Shown here in pieces: positions 28,797-37,858 of a stretch of DNA of 64,000 bases (position 1 is its first letter; each line of letters begins with the position of its first letter). Origin of the DNA: Nostoc piscinale CENA21 (GTDB lineage: Bacteria > Cyanobacteriota > Cyanobacteriia > Cyanobacteriales > Nostocaceae); the NCBI RefSeq assembly GCF_001298445.1, contig NZ_CP012036.1, forward strand, positions 2,943,351 through 3,007,350, given 5' to 3'. The translations under genes and the position numbers were made by a program. The notes below the pieces were generated by a model. It saw only the letters and a list, made by a program, of their open reading frames with translations. It searched no databases and was not told the origin of the DNA.

Positions 28797-29837
28797 ATGC
28801 TTCAGTCTTTTTTATCTCGTACAGCCCCGATTTTTCTCGCAAGTGCTTTAGCTGTGTTGGGCGTTGCCTGTAGTGAAGACCAACAGACTACTGAGACTGT
28901 TAGTAATCAACAATCTGTGGTAACTGACAATTTATCAGTAAAGCCCCCTGTCGAATCAGCAGCCCCAGTCACCAGCCCATCCGAAGCACTGTCACCGTCG
29001 GCGCTTGAACCCGATGCTTTTCAGTTGGGACTAGACAAAGCCGCAGGAGCCGTAGCTATCAGCCAATCGGCTCAATCGATTCAAGATTGGAATTTGGTGG
29101 CACATCAGTTTCAAGAGGCGATCGCCCTTATGGAAAAAGTTAGCCGTCAAAGTCCCGATTATGTATCGGCTCAAGGCAAAATTGTCGAATATCAGCGTAA
29201 GATAACGTATGCGCGACAAAAGGCAAATCCAAATTTGCCGCCGCCATCAGGTGAAAATCAAAACATAGTAGTGGCAGTTCCTCAGCCAAAAACTGTGGCT
29301 AAATTTATGCCACAACCGACTGTCCCAACCAGACAACAGCCAGAACAACGTGTTTTTTCCTCAACAGAAATTTTGCCACGGGAAAAAAATGTGTTTGTTG
29401 CGCCGATTAAACGCCGCGTGGGTGGTACGCCGATTGTGGAAGTCACTTTTAATGGTCAGCAGAAATTCGACATGATTGTAGATACAGGAGCCAGTGGCAC
29501 TGTGATTACTCAGGAAATGGCGAATGCGTTAGGTATTATACCTGTAGGCAAAGCTAAGGCGAATACTGCTAGTTCTAGAGCCGTAGAATTTCCGGTGGGT
29601 TATGTTGATTCGATGGCAATTAGCGGGGTGAGGGTGAATCGCGTGCCAGTGGCGATCGCTGGGACAGATTTAGAAACTGGCTTATTGGGACATGACTTTT
29701 TTGGTAACTACGATGTCACCATCAAACGCAATGTTGTAGAATTCCGTCCCCAATCGCATTCCGAAGCTAATTCGATAGAAATTGAACTAGATCCTCCAAC
29801 TTCTGCCACGGACTCCCGCTCTGTAGAATTTCCTTAG
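28797..29837 (+). CDS. Lipoprotein-like retropepsin-type aspartic protease
   Basis: A 346-residue protein with an N-terminal lipoprotein-like signal (LASALAVLGVAC, Cys about 25), a Ser/Pro/Thr-rich spacer, and a helical segment at about 75-130. The C-terminal clan AA aspartic protease domain spans about 205-315. The active-site motif is MIVDTGASGTVITQEMA, followed by the flap-like VEFPVGYVDSMAISGVRV and the closing LLGHDFFGNYDVTI. Single-domain enzymes of this type work as homodimers. Its last 71 bases overlap the 3' end of trpD, transcribed convergently. Confidence 0.87.
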   Translation: MLQSFLSRTAPIFLASALAVLGVACSEDQQTTETVSNQQSVVTDNLSVKPPVESAAPVTSPSEALSPSALEPDAFQLGLDKAAGAVAISQSAQSIQDWNLVAHQFQEAIALMEKVSRQSPDYVSAQGKIVEYQRKITYARQKANPNLPPPSGENQNIVVAVPQPKTVAKFMPQPTVPTRQQPEQRVFSSTEILPREKNVFVAPIKRRVGGTPIVEVTFNGQQKFDMIVDTGASGTVITQEMANALGIIPVGKAKANTASSRAVEFPVGYVDSMAISGVRVNRVPVAIAGTDLETGLLGHDFFGNYDVTIKRNVVEFRPQSHSEANSIEIELDPPTSATDSRSVEFP

Positions 29838-30840
29838 CCACACTCACGCCTTGAGCATGATCTAACAACGGGATCGCACCTGCAACTTGTAGGGCTAACG
29901 AAGCATTTAACGCTACAGCATCTTGTTGAGCTGTGGTTCCTTTGCCTTGCAGCACAGCCTTGAGAATTTCAGCATTTTCTTGGACATCGCCACCCTTGAG
30001 TGCATTGATAGACACAGGTGTTACACCCACTTCTTGAGGATTGAGAGTGGTTAACTGCACTTTGCCTTCAGATAACACCGCTATGTCAGTTAAATCTCCG
30101 AGGCTGGCTTCATCAATTCTTTCGCGCCCGTGTAAAACGATCGCTTTTTGTTTGCCCAGATTATGTAATGCTTGAGCAACAGTTTCTAAAAGTTTGGGTG
30201 TAAATAATCCTACCACTTGCCCAGTCGGACGCAAGGGATTAACTAACGGCCCCAGTAAGTTGAAAACAGTGCGAATCCTCAGATTGCGGCGTAATTGAGC
30301 CACTGATTTCAAAGCTGGATGCCAACCAGGGGCAAACAAAAAGGTGATCCCGACTTCTTGTAATGCAGCTTGGACTTTTTCACTAGGGGCGCTTAAGTTG
30401 ACACCCAATGCTTCTAAAACATCCGCGCTACCAGTCAAACTAGATGCGGAACGATTACCATGTTTGGCTACAGGCACACCATAAGCCGCCACCACAAAAG
30501 CCACCGCCGTGGAAATGTTGAAAGTCGATGAACCATCACCGCCCGTTCCGCAAGTGTCTATGATGGGGAGTGGGGAATGGGGAGTGGGGAGTGGGGCAGG
30601 ATGTTTAGTACTTCCTACGCTTTGAGATTGTAGAACTTCAGCCATACCGGTTAATTCTTCGGCGGAAACACCTTTAAAATTGAGGGCGGTTAAAATTGCT
30701 CCTGATAACTCTGGGGGAACTGCTTCACTCAGCCACCCTTGCATCAATTCCGCAGCTTGGGGGCGTGTCAAAGATTGACCGTCTATTAATTGCTGTAGCA
30801 GAATATACCAGCTTGTAGAAATTTCTGAGGAATTTGTCAT
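29767..30840 (-). CDS. trpD: Anthranilate phosphoribosyltransferase
   Basis: Transfers phosphoribose to anthranilate in tryptophan synthesis. The PRPP loop IIDTCGTGGDGSSTFNIST, KHGNRSASSLTGSADVLEALG and the GLGLL-like FNLLGPLVNPLRPTGQVVGLF blocks are present. Between helix QSQSVGSTKH and the PRPP loop there is an extra proline-rich segment (PAPLPTPHSPLP). It is encoded by an in-frame GGGGAGT-type repeat at about 30565-30597, not part of the family core. The ATG at 30840 (TNSSEIS) is preferred over 30876. Tail-to-tail overlap with the aspartic protease gene. Confidence 0.94.
   Translation of the reverse strand: MTNSSEISTSWYILLQQLIDGQSLTRPQAAELMQGWLSEAVPPELSGAILTALNFKGVSAEELTGMAEVLQSQSVGSTKHPAPLPTPHSPLPIIDTCGTGGDGSSTFNISTAVAFVVAAYGVPVAKHGNRSASSLTGSADVLEALGVNLSAPSEKVQAALQEVGITFLFAPGWHPALKSVAQLRRNLRIRTVFNLLGPLVNPLRPTGQVVGLFTPKLLETVAQALHNLGKQKAIVLHGRERIDEASLGDLTDIAVLSEGKVQLTTLNPQEVGVTPVSINALKGGDVQENAEILKAVLQGKGTTAQQDAVALNASLALQVAGAIPLLDHAQGVSVAKEILQSGSPWQKLEDLVQFLSN
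30565..30597. repeat. In-frame heptanucleotide-type repeat inside trpD
   Basis: Near-perfect units of GGGGAGT/GGGGAAT repeat about five times and are translated in trpD as a Pro/Leu/His-rich linker. Seven-base unit length means that gain or loss of single copies would shift the frame, so only the present number or three-unit changes preserve the enzyme. Confidence 0.7.
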
Positions 30841-30942
30841 AGCTAGGGTTGTAAGTGATGAAAATGCGATCGCCAAGGCTTGCTAAAAAGCGGACATGGC
30901 AGATATCGTACCGGAAAATGAGCAGCTATCAAAGTTAGTTAT

Positions 30943-31765
30943 TCATAGAAATTTCTCTATTTGATAGTTAGTAATGAATAATTCTTTCCCTTTCGCAGCA
31001 CTATTTTGTTTGTAATTATTCATCCCATATTGCAATTCCCATTCATAAATATTCGCCCATTGAAAATTTTCCCGAATTTGCAGAGAATTATCGTAAGTAA
31101 TCAGCCAACGATGATGGTATTGTTTTAAATCTTCAGCAAATCTTTGATGTTCAAAAGATGTATGTAAGTCTCCATATTTTCCGTATAATCTAGATTTAGT
31201 GGCACTAAAATATGGCGGATCTAAAAATAAAAAATACATTTTCACCTTTTTCATTTAAAAGGTAACTATAATCCAAGTTAGTTATTTTGATATCTGCTGT
31301 TAAAATAGACTCTAGTTTTTCTAAACGTTCTATTGAGGAATGTGTAAATCTTTTTTCAAAAGCTTCTTGAGAAAAACCACCTGATTCTATAGTACCAGAA
31401 AAAGTAATTCTATTAAGAATAAAGAACCGGATTGCTCTTTCTAAATGAGATAATTCTTTTACGTCAATTGTAGTTAATTCTGTGAATAATAACTTACCAT
31501 CCGTATATTGATTTTTTATTTGGCGTATTTCTTCAACCAACACAGATATATCAGATTGAGCGAGTTTCCAAAATAAGAATAGTTCTGGGTTTAAATCATT
31601 AATCCAAATTTTTAATTTAGGATGTTTTTGCTTTAAATAAATGAATACAGAACCACCGCCAACAAAAGGTTCTCGAAATTCGGAAAAATTATTGGGTAAG
31701 TATTCAATAATCTGTTTTATCGCTTTGGATTTACCTCCAGGATAGCGGAGGGGACTTTTGAGCAT
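30943..31765 (-). pseudogene. D12-class adenine-N6 DNA methyltransferase, frameshifted
   Basis: Dam-like orphan DNA methylase. N-terminus SPLRYPGGKSKAIKQIIEYL, SAM-binding REPFVGGGSVFIYLK and catalytic LDPPYFSA (DPPY motif) are all present. The first frame ends right after NEKGENVFF, and the DPPY part reads in the next frame. Removing one base from the A6 (31229-31234) or A5 (31223-31227) run on the + strand joins them into about 273 residues, normal for Dam. No restriction endonuclease is adjacent. GATC specificity is a guess from the family. Confidence 0.82.
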
Positions 31766-31904
31766 AAGTAAAAAATCGTGCTTTGACTTAAAATATCTTT
31801 ATATTTGTTGTACAGAATAAATGTTTTTATGTCTCGTTCTGTTCCCTATCAACCGTTGTGGTTGCGACTACTGCTTTAAATTTAAATAATAAGTCATCCT
31901 TAAA

Positions 31905-32624
31905 CTATTCAAATGGATTTGGAGAAGGTAGAAAATATAATCCTGGCTTAGTGGTTTTAATATATTCAAGACCGAGCGCAAGCTGTTCCCATTCCCAATC
32001 GGGTATACTTTCTAAAACTCTTTGTATATCAGCTTGATTGCCAGTTACGCAATCAATGACTATTGGGTGAAAAGTATCCCAATGACTTTTGTTAATATTA
32101 CCTTCATATAGAGCCACTGTAGCCAATCTTGTACCCACGGGTGGAACTCCATTCTTCATCCATCGAAGCGGTTGAGGCAAAATTTTAATAGCATAATATG
32201 GCATTATATTTGTTCTGAGATCAGTGAATACGGCAACTAAAGACGGTTTTGATGAAACTACAATACCTGGGTTAACACAACCATAAATGAAATATTCACG
32301 GATGTAGGCTACAAGAAATGACAACGGTTTTAGAAACCACCATATTCCAACACCAAAGAAAATATTGAATATAGCAACTCCCAATAATGCGAATGGTAAA
32401 TGTTCCAAACTTTTACCTTTACGTATGACATCCAAAATCGCAGCACCAAAAATCCAATCAATAAAAATAGCTAAAGCAAGCAGACCAATTATGGGTAGAA
32501 TCAATTTAATTGGTTTGCCAGGAAATGAACGAAACCAATAGAGATAATCAACGTTAAGATTTCCAGGATTTGAAGCGTAAGTACTACCATCTAATATTAA
32601 AGGGCGTTGTGGTTGATTCACCAT
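31905..32624 (-). CDS. Membrane protein, DUF3239-like
   Basis: A 239-residue protein with two strong membrane segments near the N-terminus (about 38-65, LILPIIGLLALAIFIDWIF, and 78-108, LLGVAIFNIFFGVGIWWFL). A soluble C-terminal domain follows, with VGTRLATVALYEGN, HWDTFHPIVIDCVTG and IPDWEWEQLALGLEYI. The soluble part resembles DUF3239 proteins, but I hold this loosely. It lies between the DNA methylase and the Hsp70/dynamin group on the same strand, separated from the latter by about 350 bases, so a functional link is only possible. Confidence 0.7.
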   Translation of the reverse strand: MVNQPQRPLILDGSTYASNPGNLNVDYLYWFRSFPGKPIKLILPIIGLLALAIFIDWIFGAAILDVIRKGKSLEHLPFALLGVAIFNIFFGVGIWWFLKPLSFLVAYIREYFIYGCVNPGIVVSSKPSLVAVFTDLRTNIMPYYAIKILPQPLRWMKNGVPPVGTRLATVALYEGNINKSHWDTFHPIVIDCVTGNQADIQRVLESIPDWEWEQLALGLEYIKTTKPGLYFLPSPNPFE

Positions 32625-32976
32625 TTTTCTACTCGTTGAAAGAATAAAGTTCCATCTATACCTAAGTTAGGTTTCCCTAAAATGAGATAGAGTTTAACAA
32701 CATCGATGATTAACGATACAACTATATATAGCGGTTCTCGATTCAGTGAAGTATAGGAAAAAATAGCCTTGCTGAATAGGAGAATAAAACTAAAAAATAC
32801 AATCTCTCAAACTCATATTCTCCGCGCCTCTGCGTCTCTGCGTGAGGTAAAATCATTTCACTAATTAGCAACACAGATAAACGCGGATCAATTTGTCTTC
32901 TAACCAAGTGAAAATCGCTGTAATTTTGATTAACAATCTTAATATTTGATTTATGCACCCAATAAATTAATAACCA
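32625..32976. other. Intergenic region with dispersed repeat
   Basis: About 350 bases without a credible gene. It contains the repeat text CGCGCCTCTGCGTCTCTGCG (about 32822-32841) that recurs in related form at 34105-34185, 37590-37620 and 50571-50646. An open frame on the minus strand here is built from that repeat and is not counted as a gene. Confidence 0.5.
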
Positions 32977-34086
32977 CTAGCGTAATGAACGAAATATTAC
33001 CCGTCCGGGAAACTCTTCTTGATTAATGCGTGCATAAACTCGCAAACAAGTTAAAACTTCTCCAGGAATACCGCCACAATTTAGCTGTAAATCATCTTTA
33101 GAAAAAGCACATATATCAGCATAGAGTCCTGAGAGTTGGCGAATTCTGACATTGTGTCCTGATTTATTGGCTTTGTCTGCAATCTTTTTTAAATTTCGCC
33201 GTGATTCTTGTTGTAATTTTCCCCACCATGAATAACGTTCAACTGGTGGAATAAATACTAATGAATGTATAGCTTCATCTATATCAATCCATGCACGTAC
33301 AATGGCTAAGATATCATTATTTTCTTCGGCTTTTTGGGTGCGGTGAAAGCGGTCTGTTAAAGCTTCTATATATTGTTGTTGCTGTTCTGGTTTAGAGTTT
33401 AAAGAAATAATATCAAAGCTAAAAATACTTTTTAAAGCATGATGTAAATCTGGTTCTATTTCTATAAATTTGAGATATAAATTTAAGAAGCCAGCGAGTA
33501 ATTGTAAATCTTCTGATTCATTGATGGGGAAAATTTTTGATTTTAAAAGTGCTGTTTGAGATAAACATAACCCCTGAACATTCACACTACCTTTAAGTCC
33601 AGGGTAAATAATTTCATCTCTAATAAAGGGAAGTTGGTAGAAGTTAGAATCATTTTCTACTGAACCGATTTCTTGAGCTAAATCTAAGGTGCGTTGTTGC
33701 CAAAACGCAGCTAAATCATCAGGTATTCGTAGCAGTTTACGGTGAATTTCATGCCATAAATCAGCGTCGCTTTGGCTTTGTAAGGTTGCATCACCTAAAT
33801 ATAAACTTAGTTCTGCGTCAGCATTCCAAGTATCGCGTAGATGGTTTAGTTTGAACTCATTTGAAGTTTCGATAATTAAGGTTTGTTTTACTACAATTTC
33901 TGGAGGTGGAGGTTGCAATAAATCTTGGATTTCTTGCAGCAATTCTGCACAAATTTCAGCACCAGGATCATCGGGTAATTCTGTATAGGCTCGGTTTAAT
34001 GCAGCTTCTAGTCCATACAGGCTACACCGCAATAACCTGGCTAATTCGGAGTTTTCTGTTTCTAATAGTTGACGTAGATGCTGCAT
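32977..34086 (-). CDS. Helical protein of Hsp70/dynamin gene group
   Basis: A 369-residue soluble, mostly helical protein with no family I recognise. It starts MQHLRQLLETENSELARLLR and has an acidic central part (LRDTWNADAELSLYLGDATL; LAAFWQQRTLDLAQEIGSVE). The basic C-terminal part is QQESRRNLKKIADKANKSGH, ending in EFPGRVIFRSLR. No membrane span or signal. It is the last gene of a same-strand series behind an Hsp70-like ATPase and a dynamin-like GTPase, with a gap of about 110 bases to the former. Size and position recall the small partner of SrfA/SrfB/SrfC-type loci, but I cannot confirm sequence homology. Confidence 0.7.
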   Translation of the reverse strand: MQHLRQLLETENSELARLLRCSLYGLEAALNRAYTELPDDPGAEICAELLQEIQDLLQPPPPEIVVKQTLIIETSNEFKLNHLRDTWNADAELSLYLGDATLQSQSDADLWHEIHRKLLRIPDDLAAFWQQRTLDLAQEIGSVENDSNFYQLPFIRDEIIYPGLKGSVNVQGLCLSQTALLKSKIFPINESEDLQLLAGFLNLYLKFIEIEPDLHHALKSIFSFDIISLNSKPEQQQQYIEALTDRFHRTQKAEENNDILAIVRAWIDIDEAIHSLVFIPPVERYSWWGKLQQESRRNLKKIADKANKSGHNVRIRQLSGLYADICAFSKDDLQLNCGGIPGEVLTCLRVYARINQEEFPGRVIFRSLR

Positions 34087-34194
34087 GGTGAGTATGGGTT
34101 GGCACTATTTTAAAAGCAGAGGGACGCAAAGTTAAGCGCAGAGTTACGCGAAGAAAATTATTTACTTTGTGCCTTTGCGCGAAACAAATAATTA

Positions 34195-37100
34195 TTAATG
34201 TATCCCACAGAAGGGATCGCGTTCTTTATCGACTTCGTTAGGTTGTAATTCTAATTCCGCGCGATAAACACAACCTTCTTGTTTTAAACATTCTTGACTT
34301 GTGGATGTCCAGTAGGGAACTTCGCCGGGGTGCATCCGCAAGATGCCTTTGTTGTCGAGAGTGACGCGATATTGGCAAGGGTAGTCTGTAGTGACGGATG
34401 GTTTACTGAGTGAACCGATACGTATCCATTTTTTTCTGTTAGTTTCAGTGTCGGTCTGATAAACGTAAAATGTGTGTTGTCCAGTGTAAGGAAAGGGTGG
34501 CAAGGCATTACTAATTAATCCGTTTCCTGGTTGGGGTAAACCATCACGGAGGTAATGAAATTCGTGCAGAGATTGGTTATCATTTGAATCAATTTCAAAG
34601 ACTAAATGATAGGCATTGGGTTGATCTACTGTTGCTGATTCGATGACATTAACTGCAATATCACCATCATTTAAGTCTTTATTTGGTCGTTCTACGGCGA
34701 TGTTCCATTTAAGTTTACCGTCGGCAAATAATGAGTTTTCGGAAGCTGCTAATATTGCGGAACCGACATCAATACCAGGAACATCGATTAAATAATGAGG
34801 ATTTCCTTGACATAATAAAACACTAAATTGTAGAGTTTGGTCAATTTCAAATTGCACTTTAATTTTTTTGAGAAACTCTGCTTCTTCCATCCCTAATTTT
34901 TCCATAAGATGTTTACCGTCAAAGCTTCCCCATAGTCTTAAGTCCCCGTCTTCGTAATCTTGGCGATAAATAATATTAGTTAACTGTATACCTTGCCAAG
35001 CTGTACGCACTTTGGCGACTGTTTCCCAAGGTGCAATTTGATGAAGTTCTTGTCCTGCTTTGAAAATTGGTAGTAGTTCGTTACTTTGGGTTTTGCGTTT
35101 GAAGTTGCAAGGTAGGTAATAAAATAGATTTTTAACGTCTATTTCTAATTGATTCGCGCCTTTTTGTAGGAGTGCTTTCGATTCTTCGGGGTCAAATCTG
35201 AGTCGGCGTAATTTTTCGGCGTAACACGCACCTGCTGAGGTGGCGAGTTTAGTAAATTCTAAAACAAAGGTGATGCGTTCTGGGTTCCAAACGAAGTAGG
35301 GTGATTTGCTAAATTCTTGGTAAATATGGCGTTGTACTAAGTCGAGGTTGCAAGTTTTTCCTGAGAGAATTAACCAGTCAACTTTGTGGGTGTTCCAAGC
35401 ATCGATGGTGTTATCTTCTGAACGTAGACGGCTTTCCATTAAGCCTTTAGCAATACCAATGGCTTCTTTTATTGCAGAGGTGGCGACACGTTCAAATTGT
35501 TGATTATCTAGGGTAACGGAAATATTATCTAGGTTATGAATTTGATATTTAATTGCGCTTTGGGTGAGAAGTTCGGCAATTTGTTGTTCAGAGATTGTAA
35601 AAGTTAAAAGTGAATTATCGGTTGGCAATTTTTGTCCGAGTTTGAGTTTGGCTGCTTCTGCATGATCCCAAAGTGTGTAGAAGGTTTGTAGGCGTTGGGG
35701 TGCTTGTTGCCAACGGGTTGGTAAGACTTTTTCGGCTGTATCTAAGGCATCTTTATAAGCTGTATCACCTTCGGGATTTTCTCTATCTAGGCATTTTAAT
35801 AAGCTGCCTGTTTTGAATTTACCTTGGTCGATAAAACGCTCGTTTAATTCGGAACTAATTAAGTCTTCGAGTTTTTCACTGTCGATATCACCACGGGTAA
35901 CTGCTGTTAAGAGAAAATCTGCGATCGCAACTTTTAATAACCTAAATACTCGCAAGGTAATTAATTCGCCACCGAGTTGTAAATGTCCTGATGAACCTAA
36001 TAGTTTTGGCGTTAATTTATAATATCTGCCGCCTAAGCCTCGGTCTTCATTATTGGCAAAGAAGGGGGTTTTATCTTCTAAGGTTAATTCAATTAATGCT
36101 AAGTCTGTTGTGCCGCCACCGATATCTAAAACTAATACATTTTGTGACCATTTATTCCCATCGCGGCGACAACGGGTTTTAAAAGATTCAATGCCAATAT
36201 TTAAATTACCACCAAATTCTCGCCATAAGAAAAATATCGCTACGGAAACAGCTTCATCATAAGCTGTTTGCACATCATCAATACCTAATTGTTCTACTAA
36301 TTGCTTAACTTCTTTGCGAACTACTGGCGGTGCAACAGTGGGATAGGTAACAACGGCGGTTAACAGTTCACCTTCGGAAAATCTACGTCTAGCGCGTTGG
36401 CGATAATCTTCAGTTAAATCAATTAAATGCGCCCAAGCTGCTTGAATTAATTGGTTCACATTAATATTAATTTCGGTATCATTTAACATTACGGGGAATG
36501 TTTTATTTTGACCAAAATACCGCTTGGGTGAATGATGAAAACGGCTAATAATTTCTTTTAAAGAACTGCTAGTGCCTTGGGCGATCGCTTTTTTTTCGAT
36601 TATCTCTTGCTTCTCGCCCCATTTTCAGTTTTAATACTTCTAAGTTGGAAATTTCTAACTCGCTGGGAATCTCGCTATCGCGGCGGTCAATATCCAAAAC
36701 TACGGGGATTAAATTTTGCGATTCTAAGGTGGGGACGCGAAAAACTTCGTGATAGATTTGATATAGTTTTTTACTAGCGGCGCGTTGAAATTTTTCGCTA
36801 TTGCCTAAAGATAACTCGATTTGGCGAATTGCTTCTAAAAATCTTTCTCTGTTATCACTTTCAAATATTTCGCCTAAACGGTTGGGTTCAATTTCTAAGT
36901 TTTTACTAATATCAATAATAAATTTTTGCCATTCAACTTCGCTGATATCTGGTAGTGCTTCGGAAGCGGGAGAATTGAGCCATTGCCAGAGGCGATCGCG
37001 CAATCTTAATTCCTGTTCTCGTGGTAAAATTTCGGCAATGGGAATTTCTATCGGATCGAACAAAGTCACGGTAGAATTCGACGTACCAAAGTCTAGAGCA

Positions 37101-37579
37101 AACCATCCCGGAAATCTTTTGACTGGTTGATAGCTAACAGGTTCTTCCGGTGAATTTGATAGTGACTCAGAATTCATAATTTGCGCTTCAGCAGTAGATG
37201 GTGTCCATAAATAACAAACAGCCTGAACTTGTTGCGGTTCAGATAATACTGGTTCCCCTGAAAAGTCGGAATCAAAATACTCAACAATGACTTGTAAAGT
37301 ACAGTTGATTGGTTCTGTTAAAGGTTTCTCTAATTTACAAGGATATTGTTCTAATTGTCCGATTTGGGAAATTTTTGGAGTGACAGCATCAAAGGGTTTA
37401 TATGCTTTTTGAATTTGAGTAGTTAATTCCCTGGGTGTACCTTTAACGGAAAAGTTTATCCGGGCAATGTGGGGTACATTATTACCAATAGCAACTAGTT
37501 GAATGGTGGGAAGTTCTAAATATTCGTTGTCGTTAACTTGGACTTGAAAGCGTGGAGGGAGGCGAATTTCTACTGGCAT
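34195..37579 (-). pseudogene. Hsp70-like actin-fold ATPase, frameshifted
   Basis: A very large Hsp70/actin-superfamily protein, about 1,127 residues once joined. The N-terminal ~155 residues form an unrecognised beta-rich domain. The phosphate-1 loop is in GWFALDFGTSNSTVTLFDP, phosphate-2 in LVLDIGGGTTDLALIEL, and the adenosine motif in VDWLILSGKTCNLDLVQR. A C-terminal ~350-residue beta-rich region replaces the usual DnaK substrate domain. A T8 run at 36589-36596 breaks the frame; with T7, DNRKKAIAQGTSSSLKEIIS continues smoothly into MLNDTEININVNQ. Flanked by a helical protein gene and a dynamin-like GTPase, all on the minus strand. Resembles SrfB-type proteins in outline. Confidence 0.83.
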
Positions 37580-37747
37580 TTTTTAGTTCCTTTCTTTTAT
37601 TTCGCGCAAAGGCGCAAAGGTATTAGTGTTTGGTAAATTAATTAAGATGTTGTAACTACTTCAAACTACCTATATTTTTTAAACGAACCGCAAAGAACGC
37701 AAAGGACACAAAGGAAAAGAAGATATGAGCTAGGTAATCAATTACTT

Positions 37748-37858
37748 ATACCAATCTGGACGAAGATGCACAGAATCTTAAGAAACGAACCGCCAAGAGC
37801 GCCAAGAACGCCAAGAATCTAGAGTTTTATTTTGTGCAGCTTTACATTAAATTGGTAT
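37748..37858. repeat. MITE-like dispersed repeat, copy 2
   Basis: Begins ATACCAAT, ends ATTGGTAT, with inner matching ends GATGCACAGAATC and GTGCAGCTTTACATTAAATT. The interior is a CCAAGAGCGCCAAGAACGCC direct repeat. Termini match the 2228-2377 element although the interiors differ. It butts directly against the stop codon of the dynamin-like gene. The rest of 37580-37747 is also repeat-rich (GCAAAGAACGCAAAGGACAC) and holds no gene. Confidence 0.6.

Noticed and set aside
32743..32958. Minus-strand open frame between the membrane protein and the helical-protein gene
   Set aside because: Contains the translated CGCCTCTGCGTCTCTGCG dispersed repeat and has no recognisable domain or ribosome site.
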